From Rhodotorula mucilaginosa (taxonomy: Eukaryota > Basidiomycota > Microbotryomycetes > Sporidiobolales > Sporidiobolaceae), in the NCBI GenBank assembly GCA_034406715.1, contig CP137870.1, positions 806,001-870,000 of the forward strand: a stretch of 64,000 bases of DNA. The letters are read 5' to 3'. The notes under the pieces were generated by a model. It was not told the DNA's origin, made no database searches, and saw only the letters and a list, made by a program, of their open reading frames with translations. Positions 1 to 10,600 of this stretch are shown here, piece after piece. Position 1 is the stretch's first letter, and the number at the start of each line of letters is the position of its first letter. A program made the translations under genes and the position numbers.

Positions 1-824
1 GCGTGAACGGCGTCAACGCGAACCCGACCGCTGTTCGGGCCGTACTGCCGACCAACAAGTCTCCGATCGGAGTGAGCTTGACTTTGCCGCCGCCGCCACC
101 GCCTGCTGATGCTGCTGCTGTTGATGATGTGCTGGATGGAGAGGTCTTTGCGCGAAAGAGGGAGGAGCGGCCGATGAGGGCTCGGAGGCGCGAGAGGGAG
201 AGGAAGTAGAGCGAAACGCCGGGGACGTTTCTGTGAGGCGTAGCGACGTAAGAAGCACCGCCCGGTTAGTCAGCGCGCGGCGCGTTGTCGTAGGGGACGG
301 TTGGGAAGTGGCTCCTCACCGATAGAGAGTCGGCACAGTCCCTCGCCAGAGACCCTGAACGCCGTCTATTCTGACGACCTCTCGCGCCGTCGTCAAAATC
401 TTGGCTCGCGCGACTTTTGGTTTCCTCAATTGCGGGGGTTGTTGCTTTGAGCTAGTTCCCGCCGAGGCTGGAGGTGTGGAAGATCTTGTTGCTGTTGCGG
501 AAGAAGTAGCGGTCGAGGAGGGAGGTGGTCGGTCTTGCTGGATCCGGGTTTTGATGACTGAGCACGGGGCAAACGAGGGTCAGGGATCGCGCAATGGAAA
601 GAACGCTGACCCGGCTCACGGTCTAGGGGTTGAAGCATGAGGACGCTGGCAGCACCCGAGAGGGCACCACTCGCGAGGTGCCACGACGCCGGCAACGCCG
701 CGTGCGACTTGGCGACGGCCGGTTCCGCAGCTGCTGCTTGAGGTGGAAGTTCCGCTTCTGTAGAGACGGGCGGATCGAGCATCGTAGCGGGAGCGATTGC
801 AGCAGTCGCCGGAGGGGGAGCCAT
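1..824 (-). CDS. HEM25: Mitochondrial glycine carrier Hem25/SLC25A38 (3' end off the window)
   Basis: Mitochondrial carrier family protein of the Hem25/SLC25A38 type, which brings glycine into mitochondria for the first step of heme synthesis. Exons read as 620-824, 320-557 and 1-230, joined in frame. The first carrier repeat has SGALSGAASVLMLQPLD spliced to LIKTRIQQD, the PxD-K-R signature. It is followed by GLWRGTVPTLYRNVPGVSLY and the start of the second repeat, GSTARTAVGFALTPFT. A low-complexity Ser/Thr/Pro insert follows the first signature. The start at 824 (MAPPP) is chosen because the carrier domain begins about 45 residues later; an upstream in-frame codon at 884 is possible. The remaining helices lie left of base 1. 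Family assignment is strong; the choice of Hem25 over other SLC25 members rests on the VPTxxRNVPGVSLY-like stretch. Confidence 0.85.
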
Positions 825-1686
825 GACGCGGCGATTCAGCAACACGCTCGATGGTGATCTTGTGCGCGCTGCAGGCTGCGGCAATCACACTGCTCGATGG
901 CCTGCGCTTAGATCGGGAAAAGGTCCGAGGGCGAGGTGTAGCCGCGATCGATGAGCAGATCGCACTCCGGCGACTTGCGGATCTTCGCGGCGACAGAAGC
1001 TCTTCCACAGCCGGAAAGCATCGGATCGCTCTCACGACGCTACAGATGTCGCCATGGAACGTATAAGCCCGAGAGGGTCTGTCTTATGTGGACACGCCGT
1101 TGAATCGCAAGAAAGGCGGCCGCTGCCCGGCACCGAGAAGCCGGCTGCAAGTTTTCTCTCCCTCACTCTCGCCATGAGCCTGATCCGCCTACTCGGGCAT
1201 CGCAGGGACAAGAGCACGAAGCAAGTTGATGTGAGGACACGTAGTTGCAAAGTAGGCATATCGACGAGCGAGCCAAGGGTTGACCGCGAGACCGTTTGCC
1301 GGAACTCGCGCAGTCAGACGAGCTGCTTCACCGCTGTTCACCGGGACGTGTTGAGTGCGTACCCCTCCGAGGAACCAGTGTAACGCGCGGGAAGGAAAAT
1401 GAGAATCTATTGCGTGGGCGGGAGAGAAAGAAAGCGAGGTCAGCGCTCGGATCCTTGTCTCCGCCAGAGTTGGTGGCCGCTTGTTCCGCACAAGCACGCA
1501 CACACGCGCGCGCAGGGTGGTATATGGGTAGTGGGGGATCAGTGTAACTATGAAATTCCAGCAGAGATCCCTCGTAATGGGGCTCATGAGTCTGGCTCTC
1601 CCCCTCGCCCGTGAAGGCGAGAGGTACCGAGGATTGAAATAAACGCAAAATTGGCGGCTGCGTATCATCTTGTCCCCCCTTCGCGT

Positions 1687-1722
<36 letters not shown>

Positions 1723-2080
1723 ATGTGCGCGCGGCGTGTGTGCGGTGTGCGAGCAGCGAGGACTGGGTTTGTGAGAGGGAGGAGCGTGAACGTACGGTGA
1801 GGTGATTGCGCGCGAGTTGAGCAGCTTGAGATGCGAGTGCTAAAGCAAGAGAGCAAGACGTGTTTGGCGAGCCGGAGGGCGAGCGAGCGTAGAGAGTGAA
1901 GAGTCGAAAGGAAAGAAGAGAGAGCAAGCTGGGCTCGCTCGCTCGACGCGCGCGCCCCGAATACAAAACTTTCAGAGATTAGAAATAGGGATTACAATGA
2001 CTTGGAATACAACATTCAGTGCCGTGTGCATGCATGCGGAGTGCGACGGGGGAATAATAGACTCGGGGGAATGAATCCAA
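825..2080. other. Intergenic region, upstream of HEM25 and downstream of mS34
   Basis: About 1.25 kb with no convincing coding exon. Several overlapping open frames of 70-210 codons occur on both strands, but none has family motifs or sensible splice structure. It should hold the HEM25 promoter and the 3' UTR of the mS34 gene. The only distinct feature is a GT dinucleotide run at 1691-1719. Confidence 0.6.
1691..1719. repeat. (GT)n microsatellite
   Basis: An uninterrupted GT dinucleotide tract of about 14 units in the intergenic region upstream of HEM25. It is likely to vary in length between strains. Confidence 0.95.
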
Positions 2081-2550
2081 CTATGCAGATTCGGCCGCCG
2101 CCGATGCCGTAGCTGCTGCTCGTCGTGCCTCGATCGCCTTTGCCTCTTCGACGAGGACGGGAGGGACCTGCGCCGCCTGCCACAAGTACTTGAGTCCGCC
2201 TCGGATCGGTTCGTATTCGCCTTCGGTCACTCGCTTGCCTATTTGACCGTCCGTCCGTGCGGGCATCAGTCCGCGTTTCTTTTTCGGGAGAGAGAGAGAG
2301 AGAGAGGGAGAGACGAACCTTTCCAGTTCAAGACTCCGTACGCGCGCCCTCGGACGTGACCGGCTTCGGTGACTGCCAACCGCACTTTCTTGACATCCCA
2401 GTAGCACGACGATTGATCCTCGGTTGAAGTCGGGACGGGGAGACCTTTGGCGGCCCAGCGGGCGGCGTAGACGCGCGCGCCGACGCCGTCGTTCGGGAGG
2501 AGGGAGAGCAAGCGGGGCAGAGGGACCGAGACTGCTCGTGCTGCCGGCAT
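2081..2550 (-). CDS. MRPS34: Mitochondrial small-subunit ribosomal protein mS34
   Basis: 129-residue protein from two exons (2319-2550 and 2081-2238). It matches the mS34/MRPS34 family: LPNDGVGARVYAARW near the N-terminus, then CYWDVKKVRL and HVRGRAYGVLNWKGKR. These parallel the animal GVGRLV, CYWRLTRVR and HGKAWGILTFKGK segments. The intron falls inside the WKGK motif (donor GTTCGT, acceptor ATAG) and contains an AG-repeat tract at 2288-2307. mS34 is a structural protein of the mitochondrial small ribosomal subunit. The gene is divergent from the small YABBY-like gene, with 276 bp between the two start codons. The short Ala/Glu-rich C-terminus after LKYLWQAAQVPP is the least conserved part. 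Confidence 0.85.
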
Positions 2551-2826
2551 GGTTTTGGTGGAACCTGTCTCTACGTAGACGTGGAGACGAAGGGTAGGAA
2601 GAGGTCAAAAGATGGAAAAAGTCGCCGAGAACGTCTTTGCGAGCGACGGCTCACCCCTCGACTCGAATACACTCGGAGTGTCAGGCCAGGCACAAGAGGA
2701 CTAGTCCAGATCTGCTCTGCTCAGCTGCGTGCTCGTCCCAGCTCTCTCTCTTCGCTTGTTTGCTTCTCATCAGCAGCTCAGCTTGCGGCACCGCCTCCTC
2801 CTCGCGCTCTTTCGGATACGCTAGAC
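2551..2826. promoter_or_regulatory. Shared divergent promoter between mS34 and the YABBY-like gene
   Basis: A 276-bp interval separates two divergent start codons, so it must carry both core promoters. It contains pyrimidine-rich stretches on the plus strand near 2740-2810, just before the plus-strand ATG, as is usual upstream of start sites in GC-rich basidiomycetes. No TATA box is evident. Confidence 0.5.
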
Positions 2827-3377
2827 ATGCCGCGTAACGATTCGACAGTCAAGAAGAACAAAGGTGCGCCTTTGGAGAGGCGGCTCCGGGCGGCAATGAG
2901 CGCTGATCTCCCTCCTCCTCTGTGCAGTCGCCCAACCCATCAAACGAAAGTCGGCGTGAGTCTGGCACACATTCAAGTCGATCAAGCGATGGACGAGCTG
3001 ACACAAGAAGTATCAACGTCAACAGGACGAAAAAGGGCAAATCCTCGACCTACAATGCCGTGCGTTGCGCCTTCTCCCTTTTTGTGCAGAGCAACCTCAG
3101 CTGTCTTGGCGGCTCCGTGCGCTGTACTGAGTCTGTAGGGGTATTTGCACGACACGCACAGTACATGAACGTCAAGCTCGCCGAACTGAAAAAGGCCGAC
3201 CCGTCGCTCGCGCACAAAGAGGCGTTCCAAAAGGCGTTCGACGCTTGGAAGGTGAGACTTAGATCTTGGATCAGACCCTTTTTGTTGGGCGGAGTGGCAT
3301 GGATTACTGCTGACACTGACGCTTCTGCAACATGTCTCGTGCTCTCGCAGGCCGAGCAGAAGGCGAAAGCCAAATGA
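2827..3377 (+). CDS. Small YABBY/HMG-box-like nuclear protein (77 aa, five exons)
   Basis: Five tiny exons (2827-2863, 2928-2955, 3008-3059, 3162-3251, 3351-3377) join in frame into a 77-residue, very basic protein. The core is KGKSSTYNAYMNVKLAEL, then KKADPSLAHKEAFQKAF and DAWK. This resembles the YABBY/HMG-like helix-turn-helix pattern SxYNxFMKxxLxxLKxxxPxLxHKEAFxxAAxxW seen in short fungal proteins. The N-terminus has a Lys/Arg-rich stretch (QPIKRKS) that could serve as a nuclear signal or DNA contact. All four introns have good donors and AG acceptors. Likely a small DNA-binding or chromatin protein; the exact role is not known. Coding is less than half of the span, so automatic gene finders could easily miss it. 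Confidence 0.75.
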
Positions 3378-3943
3378 AGGGCCGCCCGCATCCATTCACT
3401 CCTGTATCCTGCTTCCTCCGTTTCTCTAACATAGAAGTTGCATCATCGTCCTCTTACCCTTGTTGTCTGCAATCCTTATCAGCGCGTCTCTTTTTCACAA
3501 GTTCTGGATGAGCTCTGCCGCAACGCAGTGGCGTTTTCATCGCCGATGCGGAGACTCGCGACTTGGCTCTTACTACGAGTACAGCCCGGCCAGGAGGCAG
3601 TCACAAAAGCACCGACAACAGCACCGAATAGCTAGTACTTCCCAAGCCCCGAAATTCAAAAGGAGAAAAGAAACAAAGTGTTTGTTCGAGGGGGAGGTTA
3701 GAAGGGAGGGGGAGTTTGCTATTACGTCAGGATTGTAAAAAAGATGCATATATAAGGTTGATTTGAGAACTTTGATGGGGAGGGATTGGGTAAAATTGAG
3801 AAGAGTGTACTGCGCCTTTGCTTCTTGTTTGACAGAGAGGGTCGGCGGGGGCGGGGGCGGGACGGTATCGCGAGTCAACAGCGAGAGAGTCGGAGGGCGG
3901 GGGGTACTGCACAGACCGGGGGTTGTCGTGGCGCGCGCTTTGT
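3378..3943. other. Convergent 3' region between the YABBY-like and MARVEL genes
   Basis: Both flanking genes end here, so this should be the two 3' UTRs. It is AT-richer than its surroundings around 3610-3830. It includes a G-rich tract at about 3841-3864 (GGCGGGGGCGGGGGCGGG) that could form a G-quadruplex. No coding signal seen. Confidence 0.55.
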
Positions 3944-5055
3944 TTAGACGCTGACGACGGCGCCGCCAAAGCCGTTACCGCTGCGTGCGGACCGGGCTCC
4001 GATCCAGACGGCGAACGCGAGCATGAAAGTGAGGAGCTGTTTGCGGGCGGGGCCCAAGGCTGTTAGCGCTGCTGGTCCTGACAACACTACGTATGCACCA
4101 ACGCGCGCCGACTCACGATCCAGCAGATCCAGCCGAAGGCCTCGAGGGCGTTGAGTTGGCTGCAGTGCGGGCCGTTGTAGAAGCTGCAGTCGAGGCTGCC
4201 GCCGAGGGCGCTCGAGAGGGCAGCAGTGCCGGCGAGCCTGTCAAAGAGTTCAGACAACAGTCAGCTCCTTTTCGCTATCTACAAACTGTAGCGCGAGACT
4301 GAGAGTAGCAGGGACTGGGGTCTTCCCGCAGCGCGAGACGATGAGGAGCGACGTACTGGAAGACCCAGGTCACGAAAAGCCAGACGACGTGGCTCGCGAT
4401 CGAGAAGAGGAAGTTGGTCGCAGCGGTCAGGAAGCCTGTGTGGGGTAGGTAGTGTCAGATCGGCGCGCGAGGGGAGTAAACGTCAGGATTTCGGAGGTTG
4501 ACCAAAAAAAGAGGGAGACGTACCGGCGATGTAGACGAATGAGAATACGAATGTCCAGAGACCAGCAAAGAGCAGGAAGCGGACGCGGTCGCTGTAGAGA
4601 GCGTGGGCCGGACGCAGAGAAGGAAGGCCAGGGAAGCCGAGGGAGTCAGCGTTCGCTCGCTCTTGAAGTGCCGAGCTATGGCTAGTACTCACCGGACCGA
4701 GTTGGACGGGTAGTTGTGGTCCTTGTTGTACTGCAGGGGACGGCGATCAGGGTCAGCAAGGGGGCGTCCGAAGACGAGGTTGGAGCCGATGACGCTCGAA
4801 GCGGAAGGCGGTCGGCGCAGCGGACGAGACTCACGTAAGAGACGAGGGCGGCGGCGATGATCCACTCGATCAGCGAGAAGAGGGCCAGCAGCGAAAAGGT
4901 GATGACATGGCCGCGCTTCTGTATGCACATAGCGAGCGTCTCTCGCCCTTCGTCAGTTTCCTGAAGTGGGAATTCGATCCGAGCCGAGGGGGAGGCTGGT
5001 CCACGTGAGAGAGGCGTAGGGTACGCACGATGTGGGCCTCGGCGGGAGCAGACAT
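3944..5055 (-). CDS. MARVEL-domain four-helix membrane protein
   Basis: 169-residue polytopic membrane protein assembled from seven exons: 5029-5055, 4835-4918, 4693-4730, 4524-4591, 4357-4435, 4117-4237 and 3944-4036. All junctions are in frame with GT...AG introns. Four hydrophobic segments are visible, starting HVITFSLLALFSLIEW, RFLLFAGLWTFVFSF, FSIASHVVWLFVTWVF and AFGWICWILLTFMLAF. A loop carrying two cysteines (LDCSFYNGPHCSQL) precedes the last helix. This layout fits fungal MARVEL-domain proteins, which act at the plasma membrane or in vesicle trafficking and membrane microdomains. The first exon encodes only nine residues (MSAPAEAHI). The specific role is unknown. Confidence 0.8.
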
Positions 5056-5389
5056 GGTTAGCGTTTGGTGTGGTTGAAGGTGAGTTCGGCGGGAGAGTTG
5101 CAGCGGCGAGAGAGTGTAGCGACGCCGACTGAGAGGCAGCGCGAATTCAAAGTCGCTTCGCGCCGCCAACCTCGGTCGACCTCCGTCGTCATCAAGATTC
5201 GCGCTGACGTGGCACTTCTCTCGCCCCGCGGATCTACATCCTCGTATGATCATGATCACCCGCCAGCCCCTCGCATCACTGTAGAGCTGCATCAAGCACG
5301 ATCAGAGCTGTAGTTCCATTACCACTCGACGCGGCGATCGACAGCACGGCAAATCTTGTATGCACTCGGAGAGATCACCTGCAACGTCT
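5056..5389. other. Intergenic region between the MARVEL gene start and RPN10 stop
   Basis: 334 bp without coding signal. It should contain the promoter of the minus-strand MARVEL gene and the RPN10 3' UTR. Confidence 0.55.
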
Positions 5390-7348
5390 CTACTTCTGAT
5401 CGCCCTCAGAGGGCTTCTTCTCCTCAGCTTCCGCATCCTGCATCGACAGCGCAACTGGGGGCGGAACAAGGTCAGTTTACCCCAGTCCCACGCTCACGGA
5501 GAGAGAGAGAGAGCAGAAACGACGAAAAAGACTCACTCGCTCGCGCAATGTCGTCGTCCTCGTCATCGACAGTCTCGTCCAGGCCACCCGCAGCGCCCAT
5601 CTCGACATCCCCTTCCTCGAGTCCCTGACTGAGCGCCAACGCGCGCTTCAAGTCCTCGTCCTCATCATCGTCGCCTCCCGCTCCCGCTCCCGGTCCGCTC
5701 ATCATGTCCACCTCCGCCGTGTTCTCAGGCGGTCCTTGCAGCATCGTCTCGCTGCTCGTAGGGAGGGCCGCGCCCGTCAACTCGGCACCCTTGGGCTCGG
5801 TCGCAGGGGTCGGGTCCGTGATCTGCGTCGAGACGCCTTCCGGTACGGGTTCGAGCTGCGCTGCCGCAGTCGTCGACGCCGCGGCCGAAGACGCAGCCTG
5901 CCGTGCGCGCTCCTCCTCGAGAGACATGCGAAGCGCCTGCAGGGAGTTATGTCGTTAGAGTCAAATTGGCCAAAGCAGACAGCGCTCCCGCAGCCCAGAA
6001 AGCGGTTCTGGTTCGTTCGAGACCGCGCATCTTGAGGCCTTGTGAGACTCACCATAGCCAGTTCCGGGTCCAAATTCGGATCGACGCCAAACTCGCCCGA
6101 GTCTCCACCTCCTCCACCACCGCCAGCACCGCCCATCTCCATATCGCCGCCGGCCTCCGCACTCCGCAAAATCGGGCTCGACCCGATCCGCTCCGACAAG
6201 AGCGCCGGCCCCGGTTCGACCGACAGGAAGTGCGAGTTGTCGGAAGAGGAAGTCGCTTCGACGAGGGCGGCGAGCTTGGTGTCGTTCGTCTCGGTCGTGG
6301 AAGCGGGAGCGGGCGCCGCTGATGATGAGGAGGAGGAAGAAGGGAGAGAAGGGATCGAGAGGTCGACGTCGGGCGTTCCGAACGAGACAATGTCGAGCGC
6401 GACATTGTTCTTCTTCAACTTCTTGCCGAGCTGTAAATTGAGGATTCTGGTCAGTCTGTGATCTTTTCCGGCGCTTACGAGCTGCTCGCGCATTACCTTG
6501 ACGAGCGCAGCCTGGCTGTCCTTGACGGGACTGCACACCAAGACGATGATCCGCTGCCGTTGGTTCTTGTTCTGCCGGTGCTTGAGAGCAAGCTACGCAG
6601 GGAACATACTCGAGTCAGTGTGAAGCCGAAGGGAAGACTGGGGAATCTCGCCACGGACCTGAGCGACCTGGATTCCCGTCATCAGATCCGACTCGCCGCC
6701 CGACTTGAGACCGTGCAGCGCGGCTCCGACTTTGCCTTCGTCGGTCGTCAATGTGACCAAGACTTCGGGTCTGGGGGATAGTTCAAATGTCAGCCATGCG
6801 CACGAGATCGGAAAGGACATGCTGCTCGTGGGTCTGGCATGGCAAACCAGCCAGGTAGCTAGGCTCTGCTCGATTGTCTCAGACCGTCCCATGGGATGCC
6901 TCCGAGGCTGCTCTGTACTCAAATCGGCGACAGAGTCGGGCCTCGTCATCCCCACCATGGACGCTTCGCCTCCTCCAGCACTCGCTGTACGCCGTGGCCG
7001 CAATCGAGAGGCGATCACTCATAGCAACGGGAGTGTCCTGTCCGGTTCACCAGTACGGCAGATCGAGTGGAAATGGACGACTGACCCTTTGCCGCCCATG
7101 ACCATCAACCCGACCTCGTTCTCCGGGTGCGCCCTGCATTTGGCACCAAAGATCCGGAACACTGAATCAGACTGAGCCTGTAGCCTCGACGCTGTTGCAC
7201 AGCAAGGCGGGGAGAAGCCCAAAGTGTGTGTCAGCGAACTCAGGCGACGGCGGCGGCACGGTCTCGTCTTCCAGAACGCACGAGGAAAGTCGCCGTTGAG
7301 GCTGTTGGCGCTGTTGTCCAGCACAATCATCGTGGCTTCGAGCGACAT
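5390..7348 (-). CDS. RPN10: 26S proteasome ubiquitin receptor Rpn10
   Basis: Regulatory-particle subunit that captures ubiquitinated substrates for the 26S proteasome. The N-terminal VWA domain starts MSLEATMIVLDNSANSLNGD (exon 7282-7348). It continues with SRLQAQSDSVFRIFGAK, HPENEVGLMVMGGKG and PEVLVTLTTDEGKV, then VCSPVKDSQAALVKLAKKLK and NNVALDIVSFG. The C-terminal half carries ubiquitin-interacting motifs: DPELAMALRMSLEEERARQ, and DLKRALALSQ preceded by an acidic run. The last exon adds a third candidate, IALSMQDAEAEE, before the stop. Linkers are rich in Gly, Ser and Ala. At least six exons. The start is fixed by the universally conserved MxLEATMIxxDNS. Confidence 0.92.
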
Positions 7349-7613
7349 CTTGGAGCGTACAGTCGCCGCAGCGTGTGGGAAGGCGGAAAAGATGACGGCG
7401 AGTCTGCTCTCCGAGGAGGCGACATGCGAAACATCACAAGAGCACCGAGAGACTACAGATACGGCGATGAAATGGAGCAGCATAGCATACGAGGCAGAGA
7501 CTCTCATAGGGCGAGGGCTTATACGAGGTTGATCGAATATTCTTCTATTTACGAGCTGACGGTGAGAGAGACCTCCTCGCGACGTCTAACCCCCTTCTAG
7601 TTCCGCCGGGCGT

Positions 7614-10600
7614 CTACAGGTACAGCGATCCAATAAAGATGACGTCGCGGCGGATCAGTTCCGACGCAGAGGCCATCTTGGTGTACAAGTCCGCGTTGCC
7701 CATCACGCGAGCGGCGTCGCGGACCTCGCGGCACGCCTCGTCGAGCCGAGTCATGCAGCGGACGATCGTGCCTTCTTGGACGTCGGTGAGCTGCGTGATC
7801 TGCTGGAATGACTGCGGTGCGCAAAGAGCGAGAGGGAGCGTCCAGTCAGCCTGCTCAGCCCGACACTCGAGAGAACCGGTTCGGGCTTACCATGCCCTTG
7901 GCCCATTCGTACACGACCTCGATCAAGCCAAACTTGAGTTCGCCCGAGCCATTGAAGCCCTCATCGGCAAAGTTGGCGCGGTTGCGCTCCTGCACAGCCA
8001 TCACGCGATCGTACGTCTCGAGGATGCGCGCTTTGCCCTGTGAGCGTGACGGGATGGAAGAGAGTCAGCAGCGCTCTGGTGTGTCCTTCCCCGCACCACA
8101 CACTATGCCACGTACCTCTTCGAGCTTTGGAGTCAGGAGCGGCTCCGACTCGGACTTTTCCTGGAAGACAAAGCCGGAGAGAAGGGCGACAACCTCGGCG
8201 GGCTCGTAGTCGGCAAAGACGTTGTCGAGAATCAGCTCGGTCAAGACGAGCTCGTTGGCCGAGTTGATCTTAACAGACGAAAGCGTGGTCAATTCACACG
8301 AGATCGCCAGATTCGGCGCGGGACCTTTCTGCACTCACCTCGCAGGCGACTCGCCCCTTGAGCTGCACCGTCTGGTTCTCGTCGATGAACTGGAGCTCTT
8401 TCAGCACAGCGATGCGCTGCTCGTAGTCGGGCAAGAGCTCCAGGTTTTGGTCGCTCAAAGCCATGCGCAACCTGCGAGAGTGATGCGGGTGAGCGACAGC
8501 TTTCAGGAAAGCGCGAGTCTAGAGACTTACTGTGCGATCTTGGCTTCGAGCGTGCGCTCAGCATGCAGCGTAGCATACTGCCGAACGAAAGACGTGAGTT
8601 TGTATCCCCGTGCGCCTCGCCCTGACGTTCAACTCACCATCTCGCCGAGGTCCTCTTCCTCGATAGCCAAGAACTCGAGCTGCTTGACCAGCTCATCCCG
8701 CTCCTGAAGTGCCTCGCGAAACTCGAGGCCGCGAACCTTGGACCAGTCCGCCTCTTCGAGTAGGGTCTTGTCCGCCGCGACGTACTCGGCGAGGGCCGCT
8801 TCCATCGCAGAACGCCGATGTCGGTCCGCGATCGCGTCGACTTCGACTCGGAGGGTCATGGACGTGACGAGAGACACCGACGTGAGCGGAACGATCGCGA
8901 GCTCGTAGGTGAGACCTTCGGCATTTGCGATCGATGCCGTCTTTGGCGGCCAACGAGGCGGGACGGCTTCGGCGGCAACATCTGCATCCGTAGAGGGAAT
9001 TCGCTCAGTCTCACGGCCGCGTCGCAATCGCAAGCACAACCGCGACGTACCGTGCGTTCCGGCGCGGGTCTCGGGCGGGACAAAGGCGAGCACAAAGAAC
9101 TGCTTCGTGCTGTCGATGACTCCGCTCGGCAGAACAGCGGGCGGCGCCGACTTGAGCAGGACTGCGGGGCTGTCGCGGAAGTGCTGTAGTGCAGTAGGGA
9201 ACAGTCAGCGGATGGTGCAGTGTGAGCCATTAGCTGAGCCCACTCACGCCGTCCGAAAGGATCACGACGCGACCCGCGCTCATCGTCCGGCCGGAGGACG
9301 GGTGCGCGAGAACGCCCTCGAGCACAGCGGTGTTGAGCTCGACGATTCGCTGCGAGAGGTCGTAGAAGCGGCGAAGCTCGTCCGTCTTGGCGCCCGGCGG
9401 CAGCTTCTGCAGCGCTTGGAGCTCGCTCTCTCCCTGTAGGAGGCGAGAGAGAAATGATCAGCTCCCTCTGAGCTTCAGTCAAAGGAACTTCTCGGATCAG
9501 AACAACGCACCTCTGCCACCTTCTTCTGATGTTCAGGCAAGAGTCGCTGCGCTGCGTTCTCGGAGAAACTGCGCTTGATCATCTCCTCGACGCGGAGGGC
9601 CTCGACTCGCAGCAAGTTGAGGATCATGGAATAGGTCAGGCGGAACTGCGACTGCAGCTTGGTCGGCTGACCGAGCAGCATGTGCGAAAGCGTTTGACTC
9701 TGTGACAGGGCAGCGTTAATTCCCGACTCTTGGGTGCAATAGTGGAATGCAGCCGGGGCTCACGTCTGGCACTTCGGAGTCGGCGTTGATGATGACGACG
9801 CCGGTCTTGTCCAGTCCACGTCGACCAGCACGACCAGACATTTGTGTGCTACGTGGAAAGGTCAGCACACGAGGTCCTTGTCTGAGTACGTGCCGCTAGT
9901 GCTCACTATTCGCCCGGCAGGAGCTCGCGGAAAGATCGCCCGTCGTGCTTGCGGATGCCGGAAAAGACCACGCATTTGGCCGGCATGTTGACTCCCTATA
10001 GATCGAGCTATCAGTGAGCTGTCACGTCGTCAGAAGGGCAAAGTACGGACCATGGCGAAGGTCTCGGTCGCAAAGAGAACCTTGACGAGGCCTCGAGCGA
10101 AGAGCAACTCGACAATCTGTGCACTCAGGTGGTGTCAGCGTCGTCAGAATCTCAAGACGGGTACGACGGTTCGCCCTCACCTCCTTGACGATTGGCAAGA
10201 GTCCTCCGTGGTGCACACCGACACCGCGCGACAGGAGTTGCCGCATGTTCTGGATCTGAGGCAAGTTCTTGTCGGAGCCTACCAAGGAGGACTTAATCAG
10301 ACAGATCTCCAAGGATCAGATGGAGTCTCGGAGAGTGCGCACCTTTGAGCCTCTGGAGACTCCGCTCGAACGTGATGTGGACTTCGCTCTTCTCCGCAGC
10401 GGTACACAGATCGGTATTCGGCATGCTCCCGGCGTATTCCTCACATCGCTTCTTGCTAAAGACGAACACGACGACCGGCAGCAACTCCTTCTTGCGGAGC
10501 AAGCCGACGAGGTGGATCCAGAGGTTGGCGTCCCGAGACTGGTTGTTCCGGTTGAGCGGGCCTCCGCCGGCTCGTCGCTGGGCTGCCATCGCGCCTCGTG

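Noticed and set aside
1691-1719. GT run as a possible telomere-like or promoter element
   Set aside because: Simple dinucleotide microsatellite; no telomeric unit and not at a chromosome end.
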